Counted from the stretch's first letter, positions 51,031-59,454 are shown. The stretch is DNA of 64,000 bases from Streptomyces griseorubiginosus (GCF_017614965.1 NZ_WVUG01000012.1:1-64000), one strand, 5' to 3'. A program made the numbers and translations. Notes: a model not told the origin generated them from the sequence alone.

Positions 51031-51369
51031 ATGACCATCCAACCGACCGTCTTATCGGACACCGCACGCACGCACACCGCCGATTTCGAGTCCGCCGTCA
51101 CGGCTCTCGCGAAGGCCGCGGCCACCGAGCCCGGTGTCGTCGACCACGGAATCCGGCCCGGCCCCACCCACCCGGGCCACTACCTGATCCGCGAACGCCA
51201 CGCGGACCAGTCAGCGGTCGACACCCGCAGGGACCTCCCTGATGTCGCAGCCTTCATCGGCACCTTCCGCGTCGGCCGTCCACCGACTCCCACGCACTCC
51301 TCGAAAACATCTCCCTCACCCGAATCCCGATGCCCCGCACCAAGCGATGCAGGAGGTCGCCATGCATAG
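51031..51369 (+). CDS. Antibiotic-biosynthesis-monooxygenase-like small protein, probably frameshifted
   Basis: ATG 51031 gives 112 residues. The first ~80 match the ABM dimeric alpha-beta barrel pattern: DFESAVTALAKAAATEPGVV, then HYLIRERHADQSAVDTRRDL and PDVAAFIGTFRVG. The last ~30 residues are Pro/Ser/Arg-rich and unlike the family. The natural continuation SHALLENISLTRIPM appears in another frame from about 51290, indicating a one-base frameshift near 51280. As written the protein would have a wrong C-terminus. It may therefore be a pseudogene. Confidence 0.5.
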   Translation: MTIQPTVLSDTARTHTADFESAVTALAKAAATEPGVVDHGIRPGPTHPGHYLIRERHADQSAVDTRRDLPDVAAFIGTFRVGRPPTPTHSSKTSPSPESRCPAPSDAGGRHA

Positions 51370-51673
51370 GTTGGTTGCCCTGTACTGCAAGCCCGTCGAC
51401 CCTGACCACTTCCGCGACTACTACGTGACCAACCACCTTCCCCTGGTCATGAACTGGCCCGGCCCGCTTGCGTGGCGCTACAGCTTCGACGTGGCGGCGA
51501 CCAACGGAGAAGCGCCGTATTTCGCCGTCTTCGAAGCCGACTTCGCCGACGCCGCCGCCATGGCCGCGGCGGGGGCTTCGGCGCACGGCCGGAAGGTGGC
51601 CGCCGATGTCGCCAACTACGCCACCGGCGGTGCGGTCGTCATCCACTATCCGGTGCAGGACGGCACCTGCTGA
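51362..51673 (+). CDS. EthD-family dimeric alpha-beta barrel protein
   Basis: This encodes 103 residues from ATG 51362 with AGGAGGTCGCC upstream. EthD features: LVALYCKPVDPDHFRDYYVT, NHLPLVMNWPGPLAWRYSFD, PYFAVFEADFADAAAMAAA and the C-terminal GAVVIHYPVQ. These small proteins are dimers acting in degradation or polyketide-related steps, often with no measured activity. The ribosome-binding site lies inside the end of the preceding ABM frame, so both are cotranscribed, divergent from LysR. Confidence 0.8.
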   Translation: MHRLVALYCKPVDPDHFRDYYVTNHLPLVMNWPGPLAWRYSFDVAATNGEAPYFAVFEADFADAAAMAAAGASAHGRKVAADVANYATGGAVVIHYPVQDGTC

Positions 51674-51783
51674 GGCCGGACGCTACGCTCCGGGAAGCGT
51701 TCGGTCGGCCGCCTCGGCCAGGTCCGGCCATCGGCGGAACGCCGTTCGCGGTTGCCCGTTCGTCGCGCGTCAAAGGGAGGGCG

Positions 51784-52669
51784 ATGTCCTGGCCGGATGT
51801 CACGGTTGTTGATGCGTGCGTGCGTGCGACGCGACGGCCGGGGCGGCAGCCCCACGGCCGTCACCGACGACAACCCGGCGGTTACGGACGCGGACCGGCG
51901 TGCGGTCGCCGCTGCTGCCGGCACCTCGCACGCGGCGTTCCTCGGCCCGGGGCGGACGCCGGACGGTGGCTGCCCGGTCCGGTTCTTCACCGCCACCGCC
52001 GAACTGTCCGGTTGCGGCCACGGCACCGTTGCCGCGCAGGCCGTCCGGTTGACCCGCTCCGCGCTGGGCGAACTGAACGACCGACAACACACGGGCGGGC
52101 GCACGTTCGACACCGCCGCGATCCGCCGCCCCGCCGGTATCGAGGTGTGGTTCGACCAGGGCCTCGTCGCGCTGCGTCATCCGACACCGGACGAGCGAGC
52201 CGCGATCGTCGCCGCCCTCGGGCTCACCGCGGACGAGGTGCATCCGACCGACGCACCACGGATCGCCGCGCCCGGCGCACCACGCATGCTGGTACCGGTC
52301 CACGACCGGTCGGCGCTGCTCCGAGTCCGCCCACACCTCGGCAGGCTGACGGCGGCGTGCCGCCGGTACGGGCTCCTCGGCTGTTTCGTGTACGCGCCGC
52401 CAGTGGGCGACCGACCGGGTGCGGCGCGGATGTTCGCGCCGGCGATCGGCGTCGACGAGGACGTCGCCAACGCCAACAGCACCGGCTGCCTGGCCGCCCA
52501 CCTGCTCGACACGACAGGGGCACAGACGGTCGCGATCGAGGTGGAGCAGGGTGACACCCTGGGCCGACCGGCCAGCGTGCTCGCTTCGGCACGACGCGGG
52601 CCGGCTGGCATCACGACCCGGGTCGGCGGGTTGGCGGTGGTCCGCGACGGACACCGAGGCGACCACTAG
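51784..52669 (+). pseudogene. PhzF-family isomerase gene interrupted by a tetranucleotide-repeat frameshift
   Basis: ATG 51784 reads MSWPDVTVVDACVR, the correct PhzF N-terminal strand, then runs into four tandem TGCG units (51813-51828) and leaves frame. The rest of the protein is in the other frame from RDGRGGSPTAVTDDNPA. It has FFTATAELSGCGHGTVAAQA (substrate Glu/Cys region) and NANSTGCLAAHLLD to the stop at 52669. Removing one TGCG unit restores a continuous ~295-residue PhzF protein. In the second frame translation could begin at ATG 51797, but this would replace the essential first strand. Family role: isomerase/epimerase-type enzymes, e.g. in phenazine synthesis. Confidence 0.7.
51813..51828. 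repeat. TGCG x4 tetranucleotide repeat inside phzF-like gene
   Basis: Four perfect TGCG units near the 5' end of the PhzF-family gene. The number of units decides the reading frame: four gives a frameshift, three would give the full protein. It could be a slippage mutation or a phase-variable switch. Confidence 0.8.
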
Positions 52670-52769
52670 ACCGTCCTCTTCTGCGATCCGCGCATGGGCT
52701 GGGGCTGTCCGCTGCGGTCAATTATTGGCACCCGGTGGCGATCGTCAGCGGTGCTTTGTCCCTGGCCGG

Positions 52770-52943
52770 TCAGCCTGCGACGGCTATGCCGGCAATCGCT
52801 ACGACCAGGCCTAGAATGATCATTGGCCAGCGGTTGTGCGGTGAGTGGCCGCCGTATGCCTCGCCCCTGAAGTGGATCATTAGGCCTATCCCGAGGCTCA
52901 TGACAGTGAGACCCGCCATCAAGCGCAAGATCGCTACAGTCAT
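52770..52943 (-). CDS. Small membrane protein, 57 residues
   Basis: ATG 52943 follows GGGAGGGGCC, a strong ribosome-binding site. The product has two hydrophobic segments (ILRLMAGLTVMSLGIGLMI and MIILGLVVAIAGIAVAG) joined by a His-rich turn FRGEAYGGHSPHNRW. Such two-helix proteins are common in actinobacteria and unassigned. Codon use and the start site make it look real despite its size. Confidence 0.65.
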   Translation of the reverse strand: MTVAILRLMAGLTVMSLGIGLMIHFRGEAYGGHSPHNRWPMIILGLVVAIAGIAVAG

Positions 52944-53205
52944 GGCCCCTCCCGCCGCGGGGTGACACGGGTTCGGCGCCCAGTTGCCTCTTGTCCGGGC
53001 TTGGGCGTTGCCCGGCCGGTGTCGCAGATCGTACCGGGTGATCTGCGGGTGCCGGCCCACTGGTTGGCCTGTGAGTGGACCGCCGGACGCGCTGGGAGGT
53101 CCTGGTCCGGGTCGGAGCCGGCCCGCTGTGTGAGGTGGGCGGGATCGCGCAGCGTGGCCGGCTGCTGGCTGTTGCCGGTGGTGTCGTGGGCGGGGTGACG
53201 TCGCG

Positions 53206-53763
53206 TCAGTGTGTGCAGATCTGCTGTACGGCTTGGTCGATGTCGGCGGACTGGGCCGCGGTGGGGAGGACCGGGGCCTGGCCCTCTCGGCGGGTGTTGC
53301 GGACGGTGACGAACAGCAGGGGCGTTCCGGTCGGGGGGAGAGGCAACTGGCAGTAGACGTTGATGCGTGCGTGCAGGAAGAGAGCTTGGCCGGGCCGGAG
53401 CGCGGCGCCCGGGGCGGGTCGCGTCTGCAGGAAGCCGTCGTAGCCCTGTCTCGTTCCGGTGAACGTCACGGGGGAGGCGGAGGCGATGCGGACGGTGATG
53501 CCGAAGTCCAGGCTGTACCGGTGCGGCATCTCGACGCCGGTGATCCGGACGCTGGTGGCGGCGACCGGGTCGGGGGGCCCGGGCTGGGGGCGGCTGGCGG
53601 CGGCGTAGCCGAGGAGCGTGCCCAGGGCGAGTGCGCCGGACGACAGGGCGATCGTCGCCTGGGCGCGGCGCGAGAGCGCCTGCCAGCGCTCCCGGAGCAG
53701 CGGACGGTCCGCGCCCGTGTTCTCGACGACATCGCTGTCCTGGCCCTCGGACGGAGTCACCAT
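53206..53763 (-). CDS. Membrane-anchored extracytoplasmic protein of unknown function
   Basis: This encodes 185 residues from ATG 53763 (MVTPSEGQDSDVVE). A cytoplasmic head with an Arg-rich segment is followed by one membrane span (TIALSSGALALGTLLGYAAA). An external beta-rich domain comes next (VRITGVEMPHRYSLDFGITV, then LRPGQALFLHARINVYCQLP and LFVTVRNTRREGQAP), ending DQAVQQICTH. The two cysteines (YCQL and ICTH) could form a disulfide. Family unknown; the layout suits a surface-exposed domain tethered to the membrane. Confidence 0.65.
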   Translation of the reverse strand: MVTPSEGQDSDVVENTGADRPLLRERWQALSRRAQATIALSSGALALGTLLGYAAASRPQPGPPDPVAATSVRITGVEMPHRYSLDFGITVRIASASPVTFTGTRQGYDGFLQTRPAPGAALRPGQALFLHARINVYCQLPLPPTGTPLLFVTVRNTRREGQAPVLPTAAQSADIDQAVQQICTH

Positions 53764-54178
53764 GTCCGCAGCGTAGAGCCGCGTGCCGGGCGATGGGTAC
53801 CGGCCGGACAGCCCCTTCTCAGCCCTTGCCCTCCGACGGCGCCGGACTGACCGCGGGCTGGACGGTCTGGGGCAAGCGTCCCCACAGCACGCAGGGTTTC
53901 CACGTGATGCCGGCCTGGCCGCCGGAGTGGAGCAGGTGACTACACCAAGGCGATCCAGCACGGGTCTCCGGCACCCGACGCAAGAGGCCGTGTACGTGGC
54001 GACCGCGAGCGGCGAGGTGCACGGCGTACCGCTGTGACCGCGTACAGGCCTCCCGCGGCCGCCGGCACCTTGGGCATGTATGAAGATCCACAACTGCGGA
54101 CGGAGCTGTGTCGACCGTCCTCAGGCCGACCGCCCTCAGGAGGAACCGACCGAAGTCAGCGCGGCCCCCGAACGCCGC
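53764..54178. other. Intergenic region
   Basis: About 415 bp between two minus-strand genes. Short frames in it lack coding character. It must carry the promoter of the membrane-anchored protein. No terminator-quality hairpin caught my eye. Confidence 0.35.
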
Positions 54179-54907
54179 TCATGCCGCGATCAACGCCGCC
54201 AGGGCGCGGTCCATCGCGGCGTTGAACTCTTCCGGCGTCAGCGGCAGGCGGGACTTGACGTCCCGGCTCCACTGATCGGCGAGGACCTCGGCGGAACCCG
54301 CCTCGACACCGTCGAGCGCCGCGTCGGCCAGGTTCGACGGCGCGAGCTTGTCCACGGGCCAGCCCGCGGCCATGTCGGTGTCGGCCAGGCCGAGGTGCAC
54401 CGCCGTCACGAGCGTGCCCTGCTCGGCGAGTTCCAGGCGGACGCCGTTGGTCATGGCCCAGGCGGCGGCCTTGGTCAGGTGGTAGGCATTGGCGCCCTTG
54501 CCCCCGAACCACGACATGGCGGAGAGGATGTTGACGATCGCGCCCCCGCCGTTCCTGGCGAGCGCCGGCGCGAACTCCCGGATCATTCGCAGGTGGCCGA
54601 ACATGTTGGTCTCCAGCTCGTGCCGTACGGCCTCCAGCGAACCGGTCACCAGGTCGGTCCCTGTACTGATTCCCGCGTTGTTGATGAGCAGCGAGACGTC
54701 CGGGGCGGCCTCGGCGGCGGCCCTCACGGATGCGGGATCGGCGATGTCGAGGGGCAGTACCACGGCCCCGGGCAGGTCCACGGTCTCCGGTCGGCGGGCC
54801 GTCGCGTAGACCTTGCGGGCGCCCCGTTCGAGCAGACGCTGGGCGAAGGCGCGGCCCAGGCCGCGGTTGGCTCCGGTGACAAGGGCAACTGAGTTGTTGA
54901 TGTCCAT
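54179..54907 (-). CDS. Short-chain dehydrogenase/reductase controlled by a MerR regulator
   Basis: This encodes 242 residues from ATG 54907 (MDINNSVALVTG); the longer in-frame start at 54946 lies inside the operator and is unlikely. SDR motifs: TGANRGLGRAFA, VSLLINNAGIST, catalytic Ser region NILSAMSWFGG and YHLTKAAAWAMTNG (Tyr/Lys). The substrate is unknown. It is divergent from a MerR gene with a 19-bp-spaced promoter between them, so it is probably induced by an oxidant, electrophile or drug sensed by that regulator. Confidence 0.88.
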   Translation of the reverse strand: MDINNSVALVTGANRGLGRAFAQRLLERGARKVYATARRPETVDLPGAVVLPLDIADPASVRAAAEAAPDVSLLINNAGISTGTDLVTGSLEAVRHELETNMFGHLRMIREFAPALARNGGGAIVNILSAMSWFGGKGANAYHLTKAAAWAMTNGVRLELAEQGTLVTAVHLGLADTDMAAGWPVDKLAPSNLADAALDGVEAGSAEVLADQWSRDVKSRLPLTPEEFNAAMDRALAALIAA

Positions 54908-54915
54908 GCCCGGTA

Positions 54916-54946
54916 CGCTAAAACCTGACGCTGACGTCAGAGGCAA
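54916..54946 (-). promoter_or_regulatory. MerR-type promoter with operator between -35 and -10
   Basis: On the minus strand TTGCCT (54946-54941) and TTAGCG (54921-54916) are 19 bp apart, the over-long spacing typical of MerR-controlled promoters. Between them lies a perfect inverted repeat CTGACG - 4 nt - CGTCAG (54925-54940). It faces the SDR gene, and the MerR gene starts 36 bp away on the other strand. Confidence 0.7.
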
Positions 54947-54981
54947 GTGCTGGCCGTCAGGAGCGGGGTGAGAGGACCACC

Positions 54982-55359
54982 ATGACCGTCACAGAGGCCG
55001 CGACCGAGCGGCTGATCCGCATCGGCGAGGTGGCGCGCGGCGCCGGCGTCTCGGTACGGGCCGTGCGCTACTACGAGCAGCAGGGGCTCCTCGTCGCGGA
55101 GCGCAGCCCGTCCGGCCAGCGCCTCTACCGCCAAGACGCCATCGCCCGGATTCGCTTCTTCCAGCAGATGTACGCCGCCGGCCTGACCAGCCGAAGGATC
55201 ACAGAACTCCTTCCTTGCTGGGACTCCGGGCACACCGACGCCGAGCAACGAGCCATGCTTCGCGCCGAGCGCGATCGCATCCAGGCTAAGGTCGACGAGT
55301 TGCAGGCCGCCCTGAACCGCCTCGACGAGGTCATCGCGATCACGGACACGCACCCCTAG
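54982..55359 (+). CDS. MerR-family transcriptional regulator
   Basis: This encodes 125 residues from ATG 54982. The N-terminal winged helix is IRIGEVARGAGVSVRAVRYY followed by EQQGLLVAERSPSGQRLY. A dimerisation coiled-coil follows (MLRAERDRIQAKVDELQAAL, then NRLDEVIAI). Between them is a short CWDSGH segment with a single Cys that could take part in sensing. It has no large effector domain. It should twist the 19-bp-spaced SDR promoter. Confidence 0.9.
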   Translation: MTVTEAATERLIRIGEVARGAGVSVRAVRYYEQQGLLVAERSPSGQRLYRQDAIARIRFFQQMYAAGLTSRRITELLPCWDSGHTDAEQRAMLRAERDRIQAKVDELQAALNRLDEVIAITDTHP

Positions 55360-55824
55360 ACGGGCCCCTAGACGCTCTAGACGCCATGCCGTGACTCTGT
55401 CGCTGGTCTCTGTCGGTCAGGTGATCGTGGGGATGGCCGCGACTGCCGCCGCGGTCATCTGCCGTGCCGTGGTCGCAAGGCTGGCGATCGCGTCGTCAGG
55501 GGTCCGGCGGCCCTTGTCGCACCGCTCGCGTGGCCGGGTCCCCCCGGCTCGCTCCCCCTGTCCGCGGCCGCCGCGGCACAGGTGGGCGACGCCGCCATCG
55601 TAGTCGCCACCCGGAAATGGACGATGATCGCAGGCGCCTCGCTCCTGACCGCCGTACGCGTCGCAACGGCTGTCGCCACCGCGTGAGCGTGGCCGGCTGT
55701 CGCGCTTGCGGTGGCGCCGGGCGGACGTATGGCCGTTGGCCGGTGACACAGCACCGGACCGCGCCATCCTCCAGCACCGGCATGAGGCACGGGAGGCCGC
55801 CGGAGACGAGAGATAGCAGATCTA
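55360..55824. other. Intergenic region upstream of the sulfate-transporter-like gene
   Basis: About 465 bp. A plus-strand stretch ending at a stop at 55684 reads AAQVGDAAIVVATRKWTMIA and LLTAVRVATAVATA, hydrophobic and protein-like but without a start or known family. It may be a gene scrap. Otherwise empty. Confidence 0.3.
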
Positions 55825-55848
55825 TGAATTGCCAAGTTTTGCAATTCA
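55825..55848. promoter_or_regulatory. Palindromic operator upstream of the SulP gene
   Basis: A perfect 8-bp inverted repeat TGAATTGC - 8 nt - GCAATTCA in a locally AT-rich patch, 90 bp before the SulP start. Dyads of this type are bound by ArsR/SmtB repressors, and an ArsR gene lies downstream of SulP with a related site before it. Confidence 0.65.
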
Positions 55849-55938
55849 TTAGATGCTGAAGACTGTGTTCCGGTGGTAGCCGCGGGCACAACCTTTCGCA
55901 TCGGCCCCGGGCGGGGCGTGTAAGGAAGCCGAGGGATC

Positions 55939-57684
55939 GTGTCCGTTCCACTGCACCAGGCCAACCTGCTCGTACGTGCCCGGGCTCGCGTGGCTTCCCT
56001 GCTTCCTTCCCGTGCAGACATGGCAGAACTGCGACGTGACCCGCGCCGGGATCTGCTCGCGGGCCTGACCGTGGCGATCGTCGCCCTGCCGCTCGCACTC
56101 GGCTTCGGCGTCTCCTCCGGACTGGGCGCGGCAGCGGGCTTGGCGACCGCCGTGGTCGCGGGAGCGCTCACAGCGGTCTTCGGCGGATCGAACCTGCAGG
56201 TGTCCGGACCGACGGGCGCCATGACGGTGGTGCTGGTGCCCATCGTCGGCCGGTACGGTCCCACCGGCGTGCTCACCGTGGGGTTGATGGCGGGCGTGAT
56301 GCTCGTGGCGCTGGCCGCGGCGCGGGCGGGCAGGTACATGCGCTACGTGCCCGCGCCCGTCGTGGAAGGATTCACTCTGGGCATCGCCTGTGTGATCGGG
56401 CTGCAACAGATCCCGAACGCTCTCGGCGTACCCAAGCCTGAGGGCGACCGTGTCCTGGTCGTCGCCTGGCGTGCGGCCAAGGAGTTCGCCACGTCACCGA
56501 ACTGGACGGCCGTAAGCCTCACTGTCGCTGTGGCGGCGGTCATGCTGGCCGGCGCCCGATGGCGTCCCACGGTGCCGTTCTCCATCCTCGCCGTGATCGC
56601 GGCGACGATCACGGCGCAGGCGGCTGGTCTTGACGCAGCCAAGCCCATCGGCGATCTGCCCGCAGGTCTGCCCGCACCCTCGCTGGGCTTCTTCGAGCCC
56701 GGTGCACTGGGCACGCTCCTCGCTCCCGCTGTGGCGGTCGCGGCACTGGCCGCGCTGGAGTCTCTGCTCTCCGCCTCAGTCGCGGACGGAATGACGGTCG
56801 GCCAGCAACACGACCCCGACCGGGAGTTGTTCGGCCAGGGCCTGGCCAACATCGCCGCCCCGCTGTTCGGCGGTGTTCCGGCGACCGGTGCGATCGCCCG
56901 CACCGCGGTCAACGTCCGTACCGGTGCGAGCTCCCGGCTCGCCGCCCTCACGCACGCCGTCGTTCTCGCGGCGATCGTCTTCACCGCCGCGCCCCTCGTG
57001 TCGAAGATCCCGCTCGCGGCCCTGGCGGGCGTGCTGCTGGCCACGGCGATCCGCATGGTCGAGGTCGGTTCCCTGCGAGCGATGGTGAAGGCCACCCGCT
57101 CCGACGCGCTGATCCTCGTCCTCACTGCCCTTGCCACGCTGGCCCTGGATCTCGTCTACGCGGTCGTCATCGGACTGCTGGTCGCCGGCGCCCTCGCTCT
57201 GCGTGCCGTCGCACGGCAGGCCCGCCTCGATCAGGTACCGCTGGACGAGGGCGACCACACCGCCGAGGAACACGCGCTGCTCGCCGAACACATCGTGGCG
57301 TACCGGATCGACGGACCGCTGTTCTTCGCCGCCGCCCACCGGTTCCTGCTGGAGCTGACCGACGTGGCGGACGTGCGCGTGGTCATCCTGCGCATGTCCC
57401 GCGTGTCGACCATGGACGCCAGCGGCGCCCTGGTGCTCAAGGACGCGGTGGAGAAACTGAACCGGCGCGGCATCCTCGTCCTGGCCTCCGGCATACGGGC
57501 GGACCAACGACAGGTCCTCGACTCCGTCGGCGCGCTGGAGCTGCTGCGGTACGAGGGCCGGGAGTACGACACCACACCCGAGGCCATCCAGGGCGCCCGC
57601 GAGCATCTGGAAGGAGCCGGAGTCCTCCCCGCCGCCTCCGCTCAGCCGCAGACGGGCGCTTCCTCCGAAAGCGCCCTGCGGTGA
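55939..57684 (+). CDS. SulP-family anion transporter with STAS domain
   Basis: This encodes 581 residues from GTG 55939. The transporter core has about 12 hydrophobic spans: RRDLLAGLTVAIVALPLALG, GSNLQVSGPTGAMTVVLVPI, VEGFTLGIACVIGLQQIPNA, and the family region VADGMTVGQQHDPDRELFGQ with GLANIAAPLFGGVPATGAIA. The C-terminal STAS domain (res ~450-550) has YRIDGPLFFAAAHRFLLEL and VVILRMSRVSTMDASGALVL. SulP proteins carry sulfate, bicarbonate or other anions with H+ or Na+. It is preceded by an ArsR-type palindrome and followed by arsR, so expression probably responds to a metal or redox signal. Confidence 0.92.
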   Translation: MSVPLHQANLLVRARARVASLLPSRADMAELRRDPRRDLLAGLTVAIVALPLALGFGVSSGLGAAAGLATAVVAGALTAVFGGSNLQVSGPTGAMTVVLVPIVGRYGPTGVLTVGLMAGVMLVALAAARAGRYMRYVPAPVVEGFTLGIACVIGLQQIPNALGVPKPEGDRVLVVAWRAAKEFATSPNWTAVSLTVAVAAVMLAGARWRPTVPFSILAVIAATITAQAAGLDAAKPIGDLPAGLPAPSLGFFEPGALGTLLAPAVAVAALAALESLLSASVADGMTVGQQHDPDRELFGQGLANIAAPLFGGVPATGAIARTAVNVRTGASSRLAALTHAVVLAAIVFTAAPLVSKIPLAALAGVLLATAIRMVEVGSLRAMVKATRSDALILVLTALATLALDLVYAVVIGLLVAGALALRAVARQARLDQVPLDEGDHTAEEHALLAEHIVAYRIDGPLFFAAAHRFLLELTDVADVRVVILRMSRVSTMDASGALVLKDAVEKLNRRGILVLASGIRADQRQVLDSVGALELLRYEGREYDTTPEAIQGAREHLEGAGVLPAASAQPQTGASSESALR

Positions 57685-57765
57685 CCAGTGCCCCACCGAC
57701 ACGTGCTCACCGTGCCCGCCGTGCCGTGCACCGCACTCGTCATCACGACGTCTGATGCGGTGCCC

Positions 57766-57781
57766 GGTCCGGGGCCGGACC
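57766..57781. terminator. Short GC hairpin after SulP gene
   Basis: GGTCCGG-GG-CCGGACC, effectively a 6-bp stem with a tight loop, 80 bp beyond the SulP stop. It is a plausible but weak terminator. Confidence 0.4.
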
Positions 57782-57801
57782 AGGGCGTCCGGGTGATCGA
57801 C

Positions 57802-57825
57802 CGAGTTGCTAATCTCGGCAATTGA
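57802..57825. promoter_or_regulatory. Second ArsR-type site, upstream of arsR
   Basis: CGAGTTGC - 8 nt - GCAATTGA matches the site before SulP in its GCAATT half, the TTGC of the other half and the 8-nt spacer. It lies about 200 bp before the ArsR start, consistent with autoregulation. Confidence 0.5.
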
Positions 57826-57832
57826 TGAGGTC

Positions 57833-57860
57833 GTCACTGGTTGTCCGTCACTGGTTGTCA
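57833..57860. repeat. Tandem 14-bp direct repeat
   Basis: GTCACTGGTTGTC(C/A) occurs twice back to back between the ArsR-type site and the arsR gene. It could be a duplicated protein-binding site or a simple slippage product. Confidence 0.6.
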
Positions 57861-58028
57861 TCGTGGGATCCGATGCCCCGGTCCCAGTTGTGCGGTTCGG
57901 ACCTACTACGTCGCGGGTGAGGATGGGCGCATGTCTTTGACCAGTGAAGGGCTGCGGAGCACGGCGGGCATCCGGGCGTGCCCGGTGTGGGAGCGGTCGC
58001 TTCCTCGTGCCGAGCAAGGGTCGCCTCG

Positions 58029-58379
58029 ATGACCGCGCCGCTGTACCAGCTCAAGGCCGAGTTCTTCAAGACGCTGGGCCACCCTGCACGCATCCGCGTA
58101 CTGGAGTTGCTGAGCGAGCGCGAACACGCGGTGGCGGAGATGCTTCCCGAGGTCGGCATCGAGCCGGCCCATTTGTCCCAGCAACTGGCGGTGTTGCGCC
58201 GGGCCAATCTGGTCGTGAGCCGCAAGGAGGGGTCGACGGTCTACTACTCGTTGACCAGCCCGCACATCGCGGAACTCCTCAGGGTTGCACGCACCATCCT
58301 GTCCGGCGTCCTGGCCGGCCAAGCAGAACTCCTCGCCGACCTACAAGCCACCCAGCCGGAGGCGAAGCCCCCCTCCTAG
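58029..58379 (+). CDS. ArsR/SmtB-family transcriptional regulator
   Basis: This encodes 116 residues from ATG 58029. The winged helix has LKAEFFKTLGHPARIRVLEL and EPAHLSQQLAVLRRANLVVS, then GSTVYYSLTSPHIAELL. No cysteine pairs of the classical arsenic or cadmium sites are visible; His residues (HPAR, AHLS, SPHI) remain. It follows a SulP transporter gene, and both have a shared dyad upstream. ArsR proteins linked to SulP genes are widespread and often redox- or sulfur-responsive, so that role is inferred here. Confidence 0.88.
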   Translation: MTAPLYQLKAEFFKTLGHPARIRVLELLSEREHAVAEMLPEVGIEPAHLSQQLAVLRRANLVVSRKEGSTVYYSLTSPHIAELLRVARTILSGVLAGQAELLADLQATQPEAKPPS

Positions 58380-58882
58380 GCTCCGCGCCCTCGCGTCCCG
58401 CAGAGACGCGTCCCGGACCGCGAACGCCAGCGGACGCTCGATGCTGTACGGGCTGGTGCTGCGGTCCATGGTGAGCCGTCGCCAACGAACGGCGCACCAC
58501 CGGGGGTGACGCCCAAACCCGCCCGGATCTTCCGCTACGACCTCGCTGCTCCCGACGGTGCCATGCCGGGGGTGCACGGCATCATGTGGAAGACGAGCAT
58601 CAGCGGCGCCGCCACGTCGCACAGCTGTAGCGGCCAGGTCCAGGCGAACGCATGCTGGGCCCAGCACAGCGAGGGCATGTCGCTGTGGGAATCGACAGGC
58701 CATCCCCAAAGGGGTGTTGCCCCGGGAGACACTCGTCGCGACCGTGTTTCCGGCGTCCACCCGGCGCGTAAGCATCCCGTTTCGAGGAGTTCACCGCGGT
58801 ACCGGGCGAGGCGGAGTGCCTTCTGACGGCCCGGAAACCGTCTCCTCACGTTCCGGCAAGAAGGCGGCGCGACGCTCACACC
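58380..58882. other. Intergenic region
   Basis: About 500 bp. On the minus strand near 58700-58550 there is a hydrophobic, Met/His/Cys-containing stretch (PLQLCDVAAPLMLVFHMM), possibly the end of a lost membrane-protein gene. No intact gene is supported. A GCAAGAAGG precedes the haemoglobin gene. Confidence 0.3.
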
Positions 58883-59278
58883 ATGACCGACACCACCTCC
58901 GGCACGCCGTCCGCGGCCACTTCCCCGACCCTCTTCGAGCAGCTCGGAGGAGAGGACGCCGTCGGGGCCGTCGTCGACATCTTCTACGACAAGGTCCTCA
59001 GCGACCCCGACCTCCAGCCGTACTTCACCGGGGTGGACCTGGGCCGTCTCAAGGAGCACCAGCGGCGCTTCATCGGCCAGGCCTTGGGCGCCACTCGTCC
59101 TTACGCCGGCCGTTCCATGCGCAAGGCCCACGAACACCTGTCCATCACGGACGACGCCTTCGGCAAGGTCGTCGACCACCTGGCCGGCGCGCTCACAGAG
59201 GCCGGGGTGGACGAGGCGACCATCGGCACCATCGCCCAGGCCCTGCTGCCGCTCAAGGCGGACATCGTCACCGCCTGA
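58883..59278 (+). CDS. Group 1 truncated haemoglobin
   Basis: This encodes 131 residues from ATG 58883. The two-on-two globin has LFEQLGGEDAVGAVVDIFYD, DPDLQPYFTGVDL, HQRRFIGQALGA and the proximal haem-ligand region RKAHEHLSITDDAF (His of the F helix). C-terminal helices are VDHLAGALTEAGVDEATIG. Such proteins bind O2 or NO and commonly protect against nitric oxide. It is monocistronic. Confidence 0.92.
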   Translation: MTDTTSGTPSAATSPTLFEQLGGEDAVGAVVDIFYDKVLSDPDLQPYFTGVDLGRLKEHQRRFIGQALGATRPYAGRSMRKAHEHLSITDDAFGKVVDHLAGALTEAGVDEATIGTIAQALLPLKADIVTA

Positions 59279-59454
59279 CGCTCATGCCCGGTGGGTGCGG
59301 CGACCGGGCGCCGCGGACCATGGCCGGGATGACGTCCGCCTCCGTAAGACATGTCCGAGGTAAGTGGGTAGCAACTGGTCCGGTACTGGCTGCGGAATTC
59401 GGCGAGCAGTCCGTGTCGCATGTCGGGCACGGACGCCCGGCGGCCGCCGTCTGG

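Noticed and set aside
58535-59179. Minus-strand frame across the haemoglobin gene
   Set aside because: It runs antisense to a clear truncated haemoglobin. Only a short hydrophobic patch upstream of it has any coding character.
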